64,000 nucleotides of DNA, taken from NCBI RefSeq assembly GCF_006265175.1, contig NZ_VDCQ01000013.1, positions 1-64,000 on the forward strand, in the 5' to 3' direction. Under the pieces are notes generated by a model, which did not search any database, was not told where the DNA came from, and saw only the letters and a program-made list of their open reading frames with translations. A program made the translations under genes and the position numbers. This DNA comes from Paenibacillus hemerocallicola (GTDB lineage Bacteria > Bacillota > Bacilli > Paenibacillales > NBRC-103111). Positions 17,512-26,706 of this stretch are shown here, piece after piece. Numbering within the stretch: the first letter of the stretch is position 1; every line of letters begins with the position of its first letter.

Positions 17512-18648
17512 ATGTCGAAACAAACAACATCACAAGCGAAAGACCCGTCTGCGCTTATCGAAGCGCGGTCGGTGTATACCGGCAGCGATCCGTATTATTT
17601 GGTATGCGAGCCGTTTCTGCGAAAGGCGCCTAACGGCGATCTGTTCGTCCTGTATCAATCGGGCGGGCATACCGAGCCGGCGAACAACAATGTACTGTTT
17701 ATCACTCGTTCCGCCGATAAAGGGATCAGCTGGAGCGATCCGGTGCAGGTGTTCTCGACACCGGGGAAAGGGACGTGGAGCTCGGAGGTGTTCGTCGATC
17801 CGGACAAAATTACGGCGTTTGTTTACGAGGTGGAGCAAGATAACCACTTCGCTACACTGAGAGCGTTCCGCTCCTACAGTTACGACAACGGCTATACGTG
17901 GACGGACCGCGAGCCTTTCTCCGGTTTCCACGAATGCTGCAATATGCGGCAGCGTATCGTTCGCTCGGACGGCGCATGGGTTATCCCGTTTTGCTACACG
18001 GAGCGCTTGCAAGAACCGAGCGTCCGTACCTTGCCTCGGTACGAAGCGAATACGGCTGCTTGGCGAGCTTTTTACGAGAATCACCTGTACCGCAGCGGCG
18101 TGCTGATCAGTAGCGACGGCGGACGGACGTTTAGCCGTCATCATGTGCCCGGATCGCGCAGCGAACAATTTCTATGGGAGCCGAACGTCATTGAGCTGTC
18201 CGACGGCAGTTTGGCCATGCTGATGCGCAACGAATACAACGGCTGGCTGTGGAAGTCGCTTTCCCGCGACGGCGGACTGACGTGGAGCGAAGCCGAGCGG
18301 ACGGACATTCCGGATGCGGCGGTCAAGATGCGCCTGCTGAAGCTTCAGGACGGGCGGATCGTGCTCTTGTGCCATCCGCACCCTAATCTTGCCGCCAATC
18401 CGGACTGGCTGAAGGAGAGCTCCAGAAGGTACCGCTATCCGTTCGAGATGTGGGTGTCGGCCGACGATATGCGAACGTGGCGCAGCAGGACGAATTTGCA
18501 GCACATCGCGCCGCCCAGGCGCGAGCTCGATATGTGGCATTATCCTGACGGGTATGTCGACGAGGAGGATCGGGCGATCCATATCGCCGTCGACCTGAAC
18601 CGCAATGAGCTTGTCGTCATCCGCATTCCGTTCGAAGCGCTCGAGTGA
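17512..18648 (+). CDS. Sialidase-fold (BNR/Asp-box) protein, no signal peptide
   Basis: The product is 378 residues from ATG 17512 (GGAGGGAG at 17497; ATG 17506 is too close to it). Four Asp-box motifs are visible: SADKGISWSD, SYDNGYTWTD, SSDGGRTFS and SRDGGLTWSE. They indicate a six-bladed beta-propeller. The classical sialidase F/YRIP arginine motif is not seen at the N-terminus (EPFLRKAP instead), so true sialidase activity is doubtful. There is no signal peptide, so it should act in the cytoplasm. This fits related propellers that act as oligosaccharide lyases or hydrolases on imported sugars. It sits behind its own regulon promoter. Confidence 0.85.
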   Translation: MSKQTTSQAKDPSALIEARSVYTGSDPYYLVCEPFLRKAPNGDLFVLYQSGGHTEPANNNVLFITRSADKGISWSDPVQVFSTPGKGTWSSEVFVDPDKITAFVYEVEQDNHFATLRAFRSYSYDNGYTWTDREPFSGFHECCNMRQRIVRSDGAWVIPFCYTERLQEPSVRTLPRYEANTAAWRAFYENHLYRSGVLISSDGGRTFSRHHVPGSRSEQFLWEPNVIELSDGSLAMLMRNEYNGWLWKSLSRDGGLTWSEAERTDIPDAAVKMRLLKLQDGRIVLLCHPHPNLAANPDWLKESSRRYRYPFEMWVSADDMRTWRSRTNLQHIAPPRRELDMWHYPDGYVDEEDRAIHIAVDLNRNELVVIRIPFEALE

Positions 18649-18814
18649 AACTCGATCGGGCATGCTTAAGAAGGCCGGCGCTGCAACGAGCGCCGGTCTG
18701 TTTGAATACCCGGAAGCAGCAACAGGGAGAGAGTGGCGTGCGCTGGAAAAATTATTGTTGCTGTTCAGTAAGCGGCTGGCGAGCCGCGACGCTTCGTTTG
18801 ACCGTATCCGTTTG

Positions 18815-18867
18815 TTCCGTAATTTTCGCATCGTTCCGTTTCCTCTTGCTCTCAGGTATGCCATAAT
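18815..18867 (+). promoter_or_regulatory. Regulon promoter A (best match) for binding-protein gene
   Basis: TTCCGT (18815-18820) and TTCCGT (18834-18839) are identical half-sites 19 bp apart, around AATTTTCGCATCG. CATAAT (18862-18867) follows GTTCCG by 23 bp. Transcription should begin near 18874, giving a leader of only about 20 nt before the TTG start. Confidence 0.8.
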
Positions 18868-18895
18868 GAGGATGGATAGATAAGGGGGGATCGTC

Positions 18896-20470
18896 TTGAA
18901 GCTGGCCGCCGTGTTGGCCGCGTTGTTAGGGTTGACGGGAATACTGCTTGCCGGCTGCCTCGGGTCTGTCCCTGAGTCCCGGAACGAGGAGAAGCCGGAT
19001 GACGGACGCGTGACTATTACGTGGCTGGGCAAAAACTTGCTGCCGGGAACGTCGATGGGACCGGGCACGCCTGCGCAGAAGCTGCTGGAAGGCCGCTTCG
19101 GCGTCAAGATCGAGCCGCTTCTGATCGAAAGCCCGGGTTGGAAGGACCGGATTACGGCGATGTTCGCTTCGGGCCAAATTCCCGACATTATTTGGGTGAA
19201 CAATATTCAGGAGCTGGCAGCTTACGCCAACCAGGGAATACTGGCGGAAGTTCCTCAGGAGATGCTGCGGCAGTTCGCTCCTAATTATTATAGCGATGTG
19301 ATGAGCATCGATCCGAAGGTTATGTACTTGTCACAATATAAAGGCGTCAATTACGCCATGGTTCGGATCGACCCGATCGCGACGTCCAAGCGGATGTCGG
19401 GCGTGCGGCAAAGCTGGTATGACCGCGTCGGCATGACCGCGGAGCCGGAGACAATCGAAGATTACGAAAGTATGTTTATCCGGTTTCGCGATAACGATCC
19501 GGACGGCAACGGGAAGAAGGACACGTATGCGTTCAGTCTCGCTTGGAGAGAAGGCAGCGGCAATTTCGGCGGGGCCGCCAACGATCTGACGAGTCAATTT
19601 TTTTACGCGTACGGCACGATGCCCAGCATGCGCTTTATTAAAAATGGCAAAGTGGTGGACGGGTCCGTTCAGCCGGAGTTGAAGGACGGCTTGAGGCTGC
19701 TGAGGCGCTGGTACGACATGGGGCTGATCGATCCCGAATTTCTGGTGGACGATTCGGGCGACCTGCAGAGCAAGTTTATTGACGGACGAATCGGCTTCTA
19801 CGGCAGGACGATCTGGTGGCTGAATCCGAACGGCATCACGACCAACGCGCTGAAGGCGAAAATGCCGTCGGACGGGGTGAAACTGCTGAAGCCCCCGGCC
19901 GGTCCGGGCGGCTTGCGGGGCATCGTTCAGGACAATCCGGCAGGCTCGGGAATGATCGCCTTCGGCAAGCAACTGCAGCAAGATTCGCGCAAGCTGCAAA
20001 CGATTCTGAGCATGCTTGACGCGGCGGGGAGCGATCCGGGCTTGACGTATCAGCTTGGCCGCGTCGGCGTGGAGGGCATACATTGGAATTACGATACGGC
20101 GGGTGCGCTTCGGCCGATTCTGCCTTACGATAAGCCGGAAAACCTCGCCAAAGAAGGGAAGACCGAGTTTTTTGCGCCTTATTTAAGCAGAGCCTACCAG
20201 TTTGCGGTGCTGCCAAAAGGAGTGAATAAGCTGCTAGCCGAATTCGGCGTCGGGCCGTTCGACCCGATCTACAAATACCCGCTGCCGAGCAGCATACAGC
20301 TTCAGAGCAAGGTATGGGATACCGTGGACGAATGGATTGCGTATTTTATTATTGGCAAGAAGGACATCGACCGAGACTGGGACGCTTACGTAGCCGCATG
20401 GCGCGCCGCCGGGGGCGACGTGCTGGAGAAGGAAGCGGACGAAGTGTATCAATCGATGTTCAGCAAATAG
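18896..20470 (+). CDS. Extracellular solute-binding lipoprotein (sugar ABC importer, LplA-like)
   Basis: This 524-residue lipoprotein has a hydrophobic leader and lipobox LLAGC with Cys21, the usual attachment point to the outer leaflet of the membrane. The mature part is a large family 1 type solute-binding protein (length about 500, like LplA/YtcQ) that presents oligosaccharides to LplB/YtcP-type permeases. The start is TTG at 18896 with AAGGGGGGA upstream. No permease genes adjoin it, so it must use permeases encoded elsewhere. A terminator follows. It is under promoter A of the regulon. Confidence 0.88.
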   Translation: MKLAAVLAALLGLTGILLAGCLGSVPESRNEEKPDDGRVTITWLGKNLLPGTSMGPGTPAQKLLEGRFGVKIEPLLIESPGWKDRITAMFASGQIPDIIWVNNIQELAAYANQGILAEVPQEMLRQFAPNYYSDVMSIDPKVMYLSQYKGVNYAMVRIDPIATSKRMSGVRQSWYDRVGMTAEPETIEDYESMFIRFRDNDPDGNGKKDTYAFSLAWREGSGNFGGAANDLTSQFFYAYGTMPSMRFIKNGKVVDGSVQPELKDGLRLLRRWYDMGLIDPEFLVDDSGDLQSKFIDGRIGFYGRTIWWLNPNGITTNALKAKMPSDGVKLLKPPAGPGGLRGIVQDNPAGSGMIAFGKQLQQDSRKLQTILSMLDAAGSDPGLTYQLGRVGVEGIHWNYDTAGALRPILPYDKPENLAKEGKTEFFAPYLSRAYQFAVLPKGVNKLLAEFGVGPFDPIYKYPLPSSIQLQSKVWDTVDEWIAYFIIGKKDIDRDWDAYVAAWRAAGGDVLEKEADEVYQSMFSK

Positions 20471-20492
20471 TTGGCATATAAGGATGTTTGCC

Positions 20493-20519
20493 AGACGCCG
20501 GGGGAGCCCGGCGTCTTTT
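20493..20519 (+). terminator. Intrinsic terminator after binding-protein gene
   Basis: A perfect AGACGCCGGG / CCCGGCGTCT stem around GGAG is followed by TTTT. It ends the 18.9-20.5 kb unit. The stretch from here to 20708 shows no gene. Confidence 0.9.
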
Positions 20520-20708
20520 CAATGTCTCAAATAGTTTGTGTGCGGATGAGATCCTGATGACAAACAGAGCGTAGTGAAACGTTGGCTGTCGAAGCGAGCA
20601 TTGCTAGCAGCGATTTGAGGAATGATCCGTTTGCGCGTCGGCCCCCTTACTCACCGGTCATGTAAATTGCGTTCCGTTTCGGATAGTTCGCGCGCTCCTT
20701 CCCGACTT

Positions 20709-20761
20709 TTCCTTATATTCGCAATCGTTCCGTATACGCCTTGCCCGGTTGGCGCGATAAT
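20709..20761 (+). promoter_or_regulatory. Regulon promoter C for second sialidase-fold gene
   Basis: Half-sites TTCCTT (20709) and TTCCGT (20728) are 19 bp apart around ATATTCGCAATCG. GATAAT (20756-20761) lies 23 bp after GTTCCG. The leader to ATG 20816 is about 50 nt. Confidence 0.75.
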
Positions 20762-20815
20762 GGGGACGTCCATCGGACTTTTCGTGCAACAGCATACAAA
20801 GGGAGGAGCAACGCA

Positions 20816-22522
20816 ATGTCTAAACCGATTCATGCCAGTTTGCTAACAGCGGAGGGGGAGGTGTTTCGTCCGGAGCTTTACGATCCTGCCATCACGTTCG
20901 CCGACATTTATTTCCCTCATCCGGCCGTTCGGCCGCTGCTGAAGTACAACCACGACGTCGATATCGTCAAATTTCGGGACCGCTTCTACGCATGCTGGAA
21001 TGCGAACGAGACCGGAGCTGAGCACGTACCCGGTCAGTTCAATTTTTTAAGCTATAGCGACGACTTCGTTCATTGGAGCAAGCCGATCCGTCTGTTCACC
21101 GCAGATTCGGGCAGCGAGAATCCTATCGAAGACGACAATCAATGGCAGCCGAGCTTCATTAATTACAATGATGAGGTGCTGTATTGCGCCTGGTGTACAT
21201 TCAACGGGGAGAAAACGTTCGTCTCCTCCTCGACGGACGGCATTCATTGGGTGAACCGCGAGGTGCCGTCGGCCCCATCATCGCTGAAGGGCCAAGTTGT
21301 CGGATTCCCGACGACCCACGGGCTTCTAACGCGCGACAACGTTATGCTATTTCCGTGCAGCCTTCCGTATACGGGCTCATTTATCGTAGGCGATACCCGT
21401 TATGCGGCGGTGCTGCGCAGTGAGGACGGGGGAGCGTCCTGGCAGTGGAGCGAACCAATCGAAGGGATTCGATGGGAGCAGATCGGAGAGGATCCGGGCG
21501 ATTACGGGACTGAGACGATTATCATGTGGGAGCCCGTCCTGTTCGAGCAGGCTGACGGACGAATCGGACTGCTCGTCCGTAATTCGACCTCGCAGGATAA
21601 CCCGGACCTTATAGCCCGGCCCGAGCTCGACAAGCCGCACTACATGCTGCTGTACGCGTACAGCGACGACCTCGGCATGACATGGAGCCCGGCCCGACCA
21701 ATCGAGGTCGACTCGATTATATCCCGGCCTTACGCGGCGTCCGGCATCGGCACGCAAGACAGTCTGCTTATGGCGATGAACGATATGTGGGTGAATACGC
21801 CCAAGCGGATGGGCTTCGACAGGTATCAGTTATCGCTTTATTTCGCGCCGATTTGCAACCCAGATCTGCTGCTGCCCGGTCCGCTTGTTCAGCCGGAGGG
21901 GGGCAGGGCGTATTATCCAAACGGCTTCGTCGATGGGAACAAGCTGTATGTGGCATATACGTTCGCAGGCATTCATTCCGCGACGGTCGAGCCTCTGCCG
22001 GACTTCGGTAAGCCGTTTCTGCTGCCTCGCGAGAGTAGACGAGGCTTGCGGATCGAGGGGCATACGGCGACACTCGGACAGAAGCATTCGGGCCTAGGTC
22101 TCGTGCTGACCGAGGAATTGACGGTGAAACCCCGATTGAGGCTCGCTTTCGAGCTCAGCCTGCACCGGTATAACGGCACGGAGTTCACACTGCTGACATT
22201 GGGCGGGAAAACGCACAGCGGATGCACGCTCAGCGCGCTGTACAGCGAGGAGTGCAAATCGGACGTCATCCGGGTCAGGCTAACCGACGGGCGCAGCTTC
22301 GCGCTAGGAGAAGTTCCGCTGCGGACGTGGTTGCGTTTCGTTGTCGAATTTGAGCCGGGCGGTTTTACAGTCCGCCTCAATGACGGTGCCCCAGTAAGCA
22401 TACATGGCGCCCTGCTGCGCAAAATTTTTTTCGGCGGCTTGTATACGGCTCCGGAATGGCCGGTCGGCATGTCCGAGCCGAGCGATATTCGGCTGCGGCT
22501 GGATTCGATCGCGCTGCAATAG
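20816..22522 (+). CDS. Sialidase-fold protein with C-terminal lectin-like domain
   Basis: The product is 568 residues from ATG 20816, preceded by GGGAGGA. An N-terminal beta-propeller (to about residue 400) carries Asp-box-like turns (SYSDDFVHWSK, SSTDGIHWVN, SEDGGASWQWSE, SDDLGMTWS). Residues about 410-568 form a beta-sandwich-like region (LRLAFELSLHRYNG, FTVRLNDGAP) resembling concanavalin-like domains appended to family 32-type propellers. There is no signal peptide, so it is probably cytoplasmic. It is co-transcribed with the binding protein at 22579. Glycan specificity cannot be read. True sialidase activity is not supported because the RIP motif is not evident. Confidence 0.82.
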   Translation: MSKPIHASLLTAEGEVFRPELYDPAITFADIYFPHPAVRPLLKYNHDVDIVKFRDRFYACWNANETGAEHVPGQFNFLSYSDDFVHWSKPIRLFTADSGSENPIEDDNQWQPSFINYNDEVLYCAWCTFNGEKTFVSSSTDGIHWVNREVPSAPSSLKGQVVGFPTTHGLLTRDNVMLFPCSLPYTGSFIVGDTRYAAVLRSEDGGASWQWSEPIEGIRWEQIGEDPGDYGTETIIMWEPVLFEQADGRIGLLVRNSTSQDNPDLIARPELDKPHYMLLYAYSDDLGMTWSPARPIEVDSIISRPYAASGIGTQDSLLMAMNDMWVNTPKRMGFDRYQLSLYFAPICNPDLLLPGPLVQPEGGRAYYPNGFVDGNKLYVAYTFAGIHSATVEPLPDFGKPFLLPRESRRGLRIEGHTATLGQKHSGLGLVLTEELTVKPRLRLAFELSLHRYNGTEFTLLTLGGKTHSGCTLSALYSEECKSDVIRVRLTDGRSFALGEVPLRTWLRFVVEFEPGGFTVRLNDGAPVSIHGALLRKIFFGGLYTAPEWPVGMSEPSDIRLRLDSIALQ

Positions 22523-22578
22523 TACGGCTGCGGCTTGCGCTCCATGCTGTTCAATTTATTCGAAGGGTGGAATAGGCG

Positions 22579-23904
22579 ATGCGCAAAATATTAACGACAT
22601 CGGTTCTAAGCGCGGCGCTGCTGGCGTTGGCAGGCTGTGGAGGAGAGGCGCCGGGAGCCGGAGCCGGCGAAACGAAATCGACGGGCGTCGATTTAAGCAA
22701 GCCTGCGGAGCTTGTGTTTTTCTCAAAAAGCCGCAATTCGGAGGCGGCGTTTAACGAACGTTTCGGCAATGCCATACGGGAGAAGTTTCCACAGTATACG
22801 ATTAAATATATCGTTGATGAGAACGGCCAGAAAATGGAGCAGCTTCTGATCGCGGGCGATAAGTTCGATATTTATTGGGATTCTGTCGGCTTGTTTATGG
22901 ATACTTTGACGAACGCCAACCTGCAATACGATCTGCGAGAACTGATCAAAAAAAATAACGTCGATCTGAACCGGATCGAGCCTGTTATGCTCGACGGGAC
23001 CAAGCAGCCTGGCGGCGAAATTTATGCGCTGCCGGTCATCAACAAAAACCTCGTGCTGTTTTACAATAAGGATATTTTCGACAAGTTCGGCATGGCGTAT
23101 CCGAAAGACGGGATGAACTGGGAAGAGACGCTGGAGCTGGCGCGCAAGCTGACCCGGACGGAGGACGGCGTTCGTTATATCGGACTGGGCGTGTCACAGC
23201 AGCATCAGTTTATGCGGCTGAATCAACTGTCCGTACCGATCATCGACCCCGTCAAGCAGCAGGCCAATACCGACAATCCGAAGATTAAGACGCTGTACAA
23301 TTCACTGATTGCGCCGATTATTAGCCAGCCGGGCTTCAAGGAGATCGTAAACGAGAAAAATACGTTGTTCGGCTCGGTGGCCAGCAATACGTTTTATACG
23401 CAAAAAAATATGGCGATGCTTGTCTACGTGTCGGACTTCCCATTCGAGCAAAAGGGCATGGCCGGGGTGAACTGGGACATGGTGTCGCTGCCCGAGATGA
23501 AGGAAGCCCCGGGTCTCGGATCGCAGGCGTATCCGATCTATTTCACCGTTACTTCGACGAGCAAGAACAAGGAGCAAGCTATGGAGGTGCTGAAGTATTT
23601 GACCTCCGACGACTATCAGCTGTCCATTTCCAAGCGTGGGATGCTGACCGTGCTGAAGGACGGCGAGATTAAGAAAGCGTTCGCCCAGGAAGCGTCTATC
23701 AAAGATAAAAATTTTCAAGCCGTCTACCTTCGGCCGCACGCGCCAAGCGCTCCGAAATCGAAGTACGATCCGAAAGCCGAGCTGATCTACGACAAGTACA
23801 TGACCGAGCTGGCCAAAGGAGCGATGGACGTCAATACCGCCTTGCGCATCACGGGCGAAGAGGTCAACAAAATGATCGAAGCAGAACGCGCTTCGGGCAA
23901 ATAG
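22579..23904 (+). CDS. Extracellular solute-binding lipoprotein (family 1)
   Basis: This 441-residue sugar-binding lipoprotein has lipobox ALAGC with Cys20. The mature fold is that of family 1 (COG1653) binding proteins. It is clearly paralogous to the protein at 45785, with shared stretches such as LFYNKDIFDKFGM and YPKDGMNWEE. It starts 56 bp after the sialidase-fold gene without a terminator, so the two share promoter C. Again no permeases are linked. Its role would be capture of an oligosaccharide released by the secreted enzymes. Confidence 0.9.
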   Translation: MRKILTTSVLSAALLALAGCGGEAPGAGAGETKSTGVDLSKPAELVFFSKSRNSEAAFNERFGNAIREKFPQYTIKYIVDENGQKMEQLLIAGDKFDIYWDSVGLFMDTLTNANLQYDLRELIKKNNVDLNRIEPVMLDGTKQPGGEIYALPVINKNLVLFYNKDIFDKFGMAYPKDGMNWEETLELARKLTRTEDGVRYIGLGVSQQHQFMRLNQLSVPIIDPVKQQANTDNPKIKTLYNSLIAPIISQPGFKEIVNEKNTLFGSVASNTFYTQKNMAMLVYVSDFPFEQKGMAGVNWDMVSLPEMKEAPGLGSQAYPIYFTVTSTSKNKEQAMEVLKYLTSDDYQLSISKRGMLTVLKDGEIKKAFAQEASIKDKNFQAVYLRPHAPSAPKSKYDPKAELIYDKYMTELAKGAMDVNTALRITGEEVNKMIEAERASGK

Positions 23905-23912
23905 TTCGGACG

Positions 23913-23939
23913 GCCGCCGTCATGGCGGCTGTTTGTTTT
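23913..23939 (+). terminator. Intrinsic terminator after 22579 gene
   Basis: GCCGCC-GTCAT-GGCGGC followed by TGTTTGTTTT. It also marks the border with the minus-strand aspS relic. Confidence 0.75.
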
Positions 23940-23969
23940 GGGACGGCCGTCTCTGCTTGGCCGAATGTC

Positions 23970-24539
23970 GAGAAAATGGGGGAGACTGGGCCAAATAGGC
24001 CGGACGATTGAAGTAGTCGACCGGGAACAGGTGGGAGCCTCCCTCCGTGCCGGACGCCACGATTTTCGGTGTGAAAATTTGGGTAAAGCCGCGTGCGGAC
24101 AAGTAATCGCGAAAGCGCCGGCCAAGGCGGCTCGAATCCGGAAGTCGCGTGCACGTGCGGGTGTCTGAGCGACAGCACACGGTGGTCCAGCATCGTGTCG
24201 AGTCGCGCGCCGATCGTTTTTTTGTTGATCTCGAAAGGCAGCGGTGCGGCGGCACTTATGCAATCGACTGTGGTATCCCGGATTTCGACACCGCCAGGTG
24301 CTTTCGGCGCTTCGAAGGCAATTCCGGTGATGGACACGACCGATTCGAGGGTAAGCTGCATATCGGCCAATTCCCCTTAGAGGACGCATTGCACGATCCC
24401 GCTCGCGCGCACATTAACGAAAGCGAGCCGGCCCAAGTTCCGGATGCCATGTACCCAGCCTTGTACGGTTACGGTCGCACCATATGTTCGGAGATCCGGG
24501 AGCAGAGCACACGGATCCGGTGAACGAATGAGTCGGCAT
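23970..24539 (-). pseudogene. aspS: Archaeal-type aspartyl-tRNA synthetase, frameshifted N-terminal relic
   Basis: Three frames together encode the N-terminal third of an AspRS of the archaeal/AspS2 type. They include the OB-fold anticodon-binding part (TVTVQGWVHGIRNLGRLAF), a linker ([27 protein letters not shown]) and the start of the class II catalytic domain with motif 1 and the following strand ([34 protein letters not shown]). A start at 24539 with an upstream GGGAGT is likely. At least two frameshifts and loss of everything after LAQSP make it non-functional. A T-box leader still lies upstream. The housekeeping AspRS must be encoded elsewhere. Confidence 0.85.
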
Positions 24540-24659
24540 GAAAAACACTCCCTGATTTTCAATTTGATGTTGCGAAAAGCGAAGTTGTTATTATCGTCGC
24601 CATCGTCCATGTACATCACCTCCTAGTACCCAAAACGTGAAGCTGAAGCGTAATCCTGC

Positions 24660-24925
24660 CGGCAAGAAAACACAAAGACCCCGTCCCCGAAGGGGACGAG
24701 GTCCAACCTGCTCGCGGTACCACCCTGATTATCGCGCCTATCGCGCGATCGCTCGAACCTCATAACGCGGGGTGCGCGTCCGATCCTACTGGAATCGCGA
24801 AACGATCCGTTCAGGTCGAACTCGCCGGTGTCTTTCTACCGATCGCAGCTCCCGGCGAAGGGACGGCTCTCTGTGCGCTGCGCGGTCCGGGTTACTTCTC
24901 CGGTTCAACGTTTTGGTTGTTTGAA
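24660..24925 (-). promoter_or_regulatory. T-box riboswitch leader
   Basis: On the minus strand the conserved T-box GGGTGGTACCGCGA (24712-24725) precedes a terminator stem GACCTCGTCCCC/GGGGACGGGGTC with a T-rich tail (24666-24702). Upstream are the stem I elements GAGAAGTA and AGAGAGCC and a loop GGTAGAAAG. A TTGACA at 24951-24956 may be the -35 box. The specifier region reads TTCGACCTGAAC, so GAC (Asp) or AAC (Asn) are the candidates. Both suit an AspRS of the tRNA-Asn/Asp dual type. The regulated gene is a relic. Confidence 0.9.
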
Positions 24926-24975
24926 TCAAAACATTCATTTTGGGTCCGATTGTCAATGTTTTATGCATCCGATAG

Positions 24976-25779
24976 TTACGCCTTGGCGATCAAATATTGT
25001 TCCCAAGCTTCGATTACGCTGCCGCCAGTCAGTATAATCCGGTCTTCGTCCACGAAGCTGCCGTATATCCGCGTTTTCAGCTTATCCAGAAGAGCGCCGG
25101 GCTTGAACTTCATATCCAGCTCGATCGGGCCGCTCATCAAAAAAGGAGTAAGACGCGGCGCCGTTTCAACGCATAACGCGGCAGCCGCCTTCAATCTTTT
25201 CCTCGTAAGAGAAGGTGGATAGCATAAGGCTGACATATCGCCAAGCGATTCCTTGACGACGACGGTAAGCGTACCGGGAAGCAGCTCGTTCGTCTCTCTC
25301 GCACCTTCGGAATCGGCCGTCACCATCACTAGGGGCACGCCGGCTTCGCCCGCGATCAGAGCCTCGAGGCCAATTTCCCCTACGACGAGACCGTTGACCG
25401 ACATACATACTATATCGTGCTCGTAATTGTGGGCGAGCAGTCCGCCCGGAGTTCCCGCTTTGGAGTGAAGGCCGAGCAGGATGACACCGTCGAACGTATC
25501 ATTCACAAAGGACATATTGTCCGGCGTATAGTTCGGTTTGCCGCATATGACCGATACCCGGGGATCGAGTTCGTCCAATTCGACGTTTGTCCCCCAAAAA
25601 TGAATATCGTAAAGCACTACCCGATCTTCGGGCGCAAGCAGCAGTCCTTCGAGAACGGAGGCGAGATCGTGCTTCAGCATGCGCAGTCCGGAATGGTAAT
25701 CGGCTGCTCCCGGCACGACCTGGTTCATATTGACGACACCGGTGACTCCCTCCATATCGACGCGAATCATCCATTTCAT
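24976..25779 (-). CDS. M55-family metallopeptidase (D-aminopeptidase DppA-like)
   Basis: The product is 267 residues from ATG 25779. The longer ORF begins inside the upstream gene and is not used. Family motifs are visible: the N-terminal RVDMEGVTGVVN with metal-binding Asp and Glu, LYDIHFWG in place of the more usual DxHG, and GLHSKAGTPGGLLAHNYEHD with the metal-binding His. The family consists of decameric zinc D-aminopeptidases acting on D-Ala peptides. The ATG overlaps the TGA of the upstream gene by ATGA, indicating translational coupling. A role in peptidoglycan-like or other amide substrates is inference. Confidence 0.85.
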   Translation of the reverse strand: MKWMIRVDMEGVTGVVNMNQVVPGAADYHSGLRMLKHDLASVLEGLLLAPEDRVVLYDIHFWGTNVELDELDPRVSVICGKPNYTPDNMSFVNDTFDGVILLGLHSKAGTPGGLLAHNYEHDIVCMSVNGLVVGEIGLEALIAGEAGVPLVMVTADSEGARETNELLPGTLTVVVKESLGDMSALCYPPSLTRKRLKAAAALCVETAPRLTPFLMSGPIELDMKFKPGALLDKLKTRIYGSFVDEDRIILTGGSVIEAWEQYLIAKA

Positions 25780-26705
25780 ACCGATTTTCCCCTTTTCAGC
25801 GCAACCTGCCGCCACGCTTCCTCCAATTTGTCTATAAACAAAGCAACGCTTGCCGACTCCGAACGATTCGGATACGGCCTCATTTCGAACGTGACGGTAG
25901 GACGTTTCCCTTCGCCCAAATATCCGACCTCGAACAATCCGCAGAGAAACTGAACGAGCTCCGGCACATCGTTTTCTCCGCCCGGATAGCCCCACGGCGG
26001 ATGCATATCGCCATACAGCGGGTCGGACGGATTATTCATAACGCAACTGCCCAGGTGGACATGACGGATATACGGAGCGGAATGCCGAATCGCAAAATCG
26101 AACGTTTCCTCCATTAAAGGAACATGCCCCATATCGATCAATAGTCCGACGTTGCCGACTCCCAGCTTACGAACCAGTTCGACAATTGCAGCCGCTTCGG
26201 GGGTCGAGCCGATCAGCAGCCTTTTACCGATCGACCTGTCGAACGGCTCAATGATTAGTTCCAGCTCCGGCCCGGCATATCGGCACAGCTCGGCTACATA
26301 ATCGGCGAACAAGATCGACTGCTTGGCGCGGTCGTCCTCACCCGGATCGGAGCCGCTTGCAACGACCGCCATACGCGCGCCGAGAAGCTTCGCCCGGTCC
26401 ATGTGCAGCTTTGCCTCAGACAGCGTCGCTTGGCGAACGGCTTCGTCGAAGCTGTGCGGATTAAAACCAGGTCCGGTCATAAGCGGACAGTTGTACACCG
26501 CTTGTTTGCCACTTTGAGCGACTAACCCGGCAGCCTGATCGAGGTACGATTCATCGAGTATGAACAGATCGACAACTTCAAACGCATCCATGGCCAAAAC
26601 TTGCGGAAGCGTGCGAATATGCGTCTCGGCGGACTCGAACGATCGGGGGAAAAGGAGATGGTGGTTAATGCCTAACCGCATATACGTTTGCCAGCCTCGC
26701 GTCAT
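25776..26705 (-). CDS. Sugar phosphate isomerase/epimerase-like TIM barrel
   Basis: This 309-residue AP-endonuclease-2/xylose-isomerase-like TIM barrel has conserved metal-site segments ELIIEPFDRSIGKRL, LLIDMGHVPLMEE and IRHVHLGSC. These enzymes isomerise or epimerise sugars or their derivatives in the cytoplasm using a divalent metal. The ATG follows the TGA of the sialidase-fold gene by one base and has GAGGTGG upstream. The gene is coupled to both neighbours, so the three form a tight operon. The substrate is not determinable. Confidence 0.87.
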   Translation of the reverse strand: MTRGWQTYMRLGINHHLLFPRSFESAETHIRTLPQVLAMDAFEVVDLFILDESYLDQAAGLVAQSGKQAVYNCPLMTGPGFNPHSFDEAVRQATLSEAKLHMDRAKLLGARMAVVASGSDPGEDDRAKQSILFADYVAELCRYAGPELELIIEPFDRSIGKRLLIGSTPEAAAIVELVRKLGVGNVGLLIDMGHVPLMEETFDFAIRHSAPYIRHVHLGSCVMNNPSDPLYGDMHPPWGYPGGENDVPELVQFLCGLFEVGYLGEGKRPTVTFEMRPYPNRSESASVALFIDKLEEAWRQVALKRGKSV

Positions 26706-26706
26706 C

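Noticed and set aside
17512-22522. Sialic-acid catabolic locus suggested by sialidase-fold proteins
   Set aside because: No NanA, NanE, NanK or sialic-acid transporter genes, and the RIP arginine motif is not evident.
24660-24925. Initially considered a tRNA or rRNA piece because of its GC-rich hairpins
   Set aside because: The conserved GGGTGGTACCGCG and the adjacent terminator identify a T-box leader.
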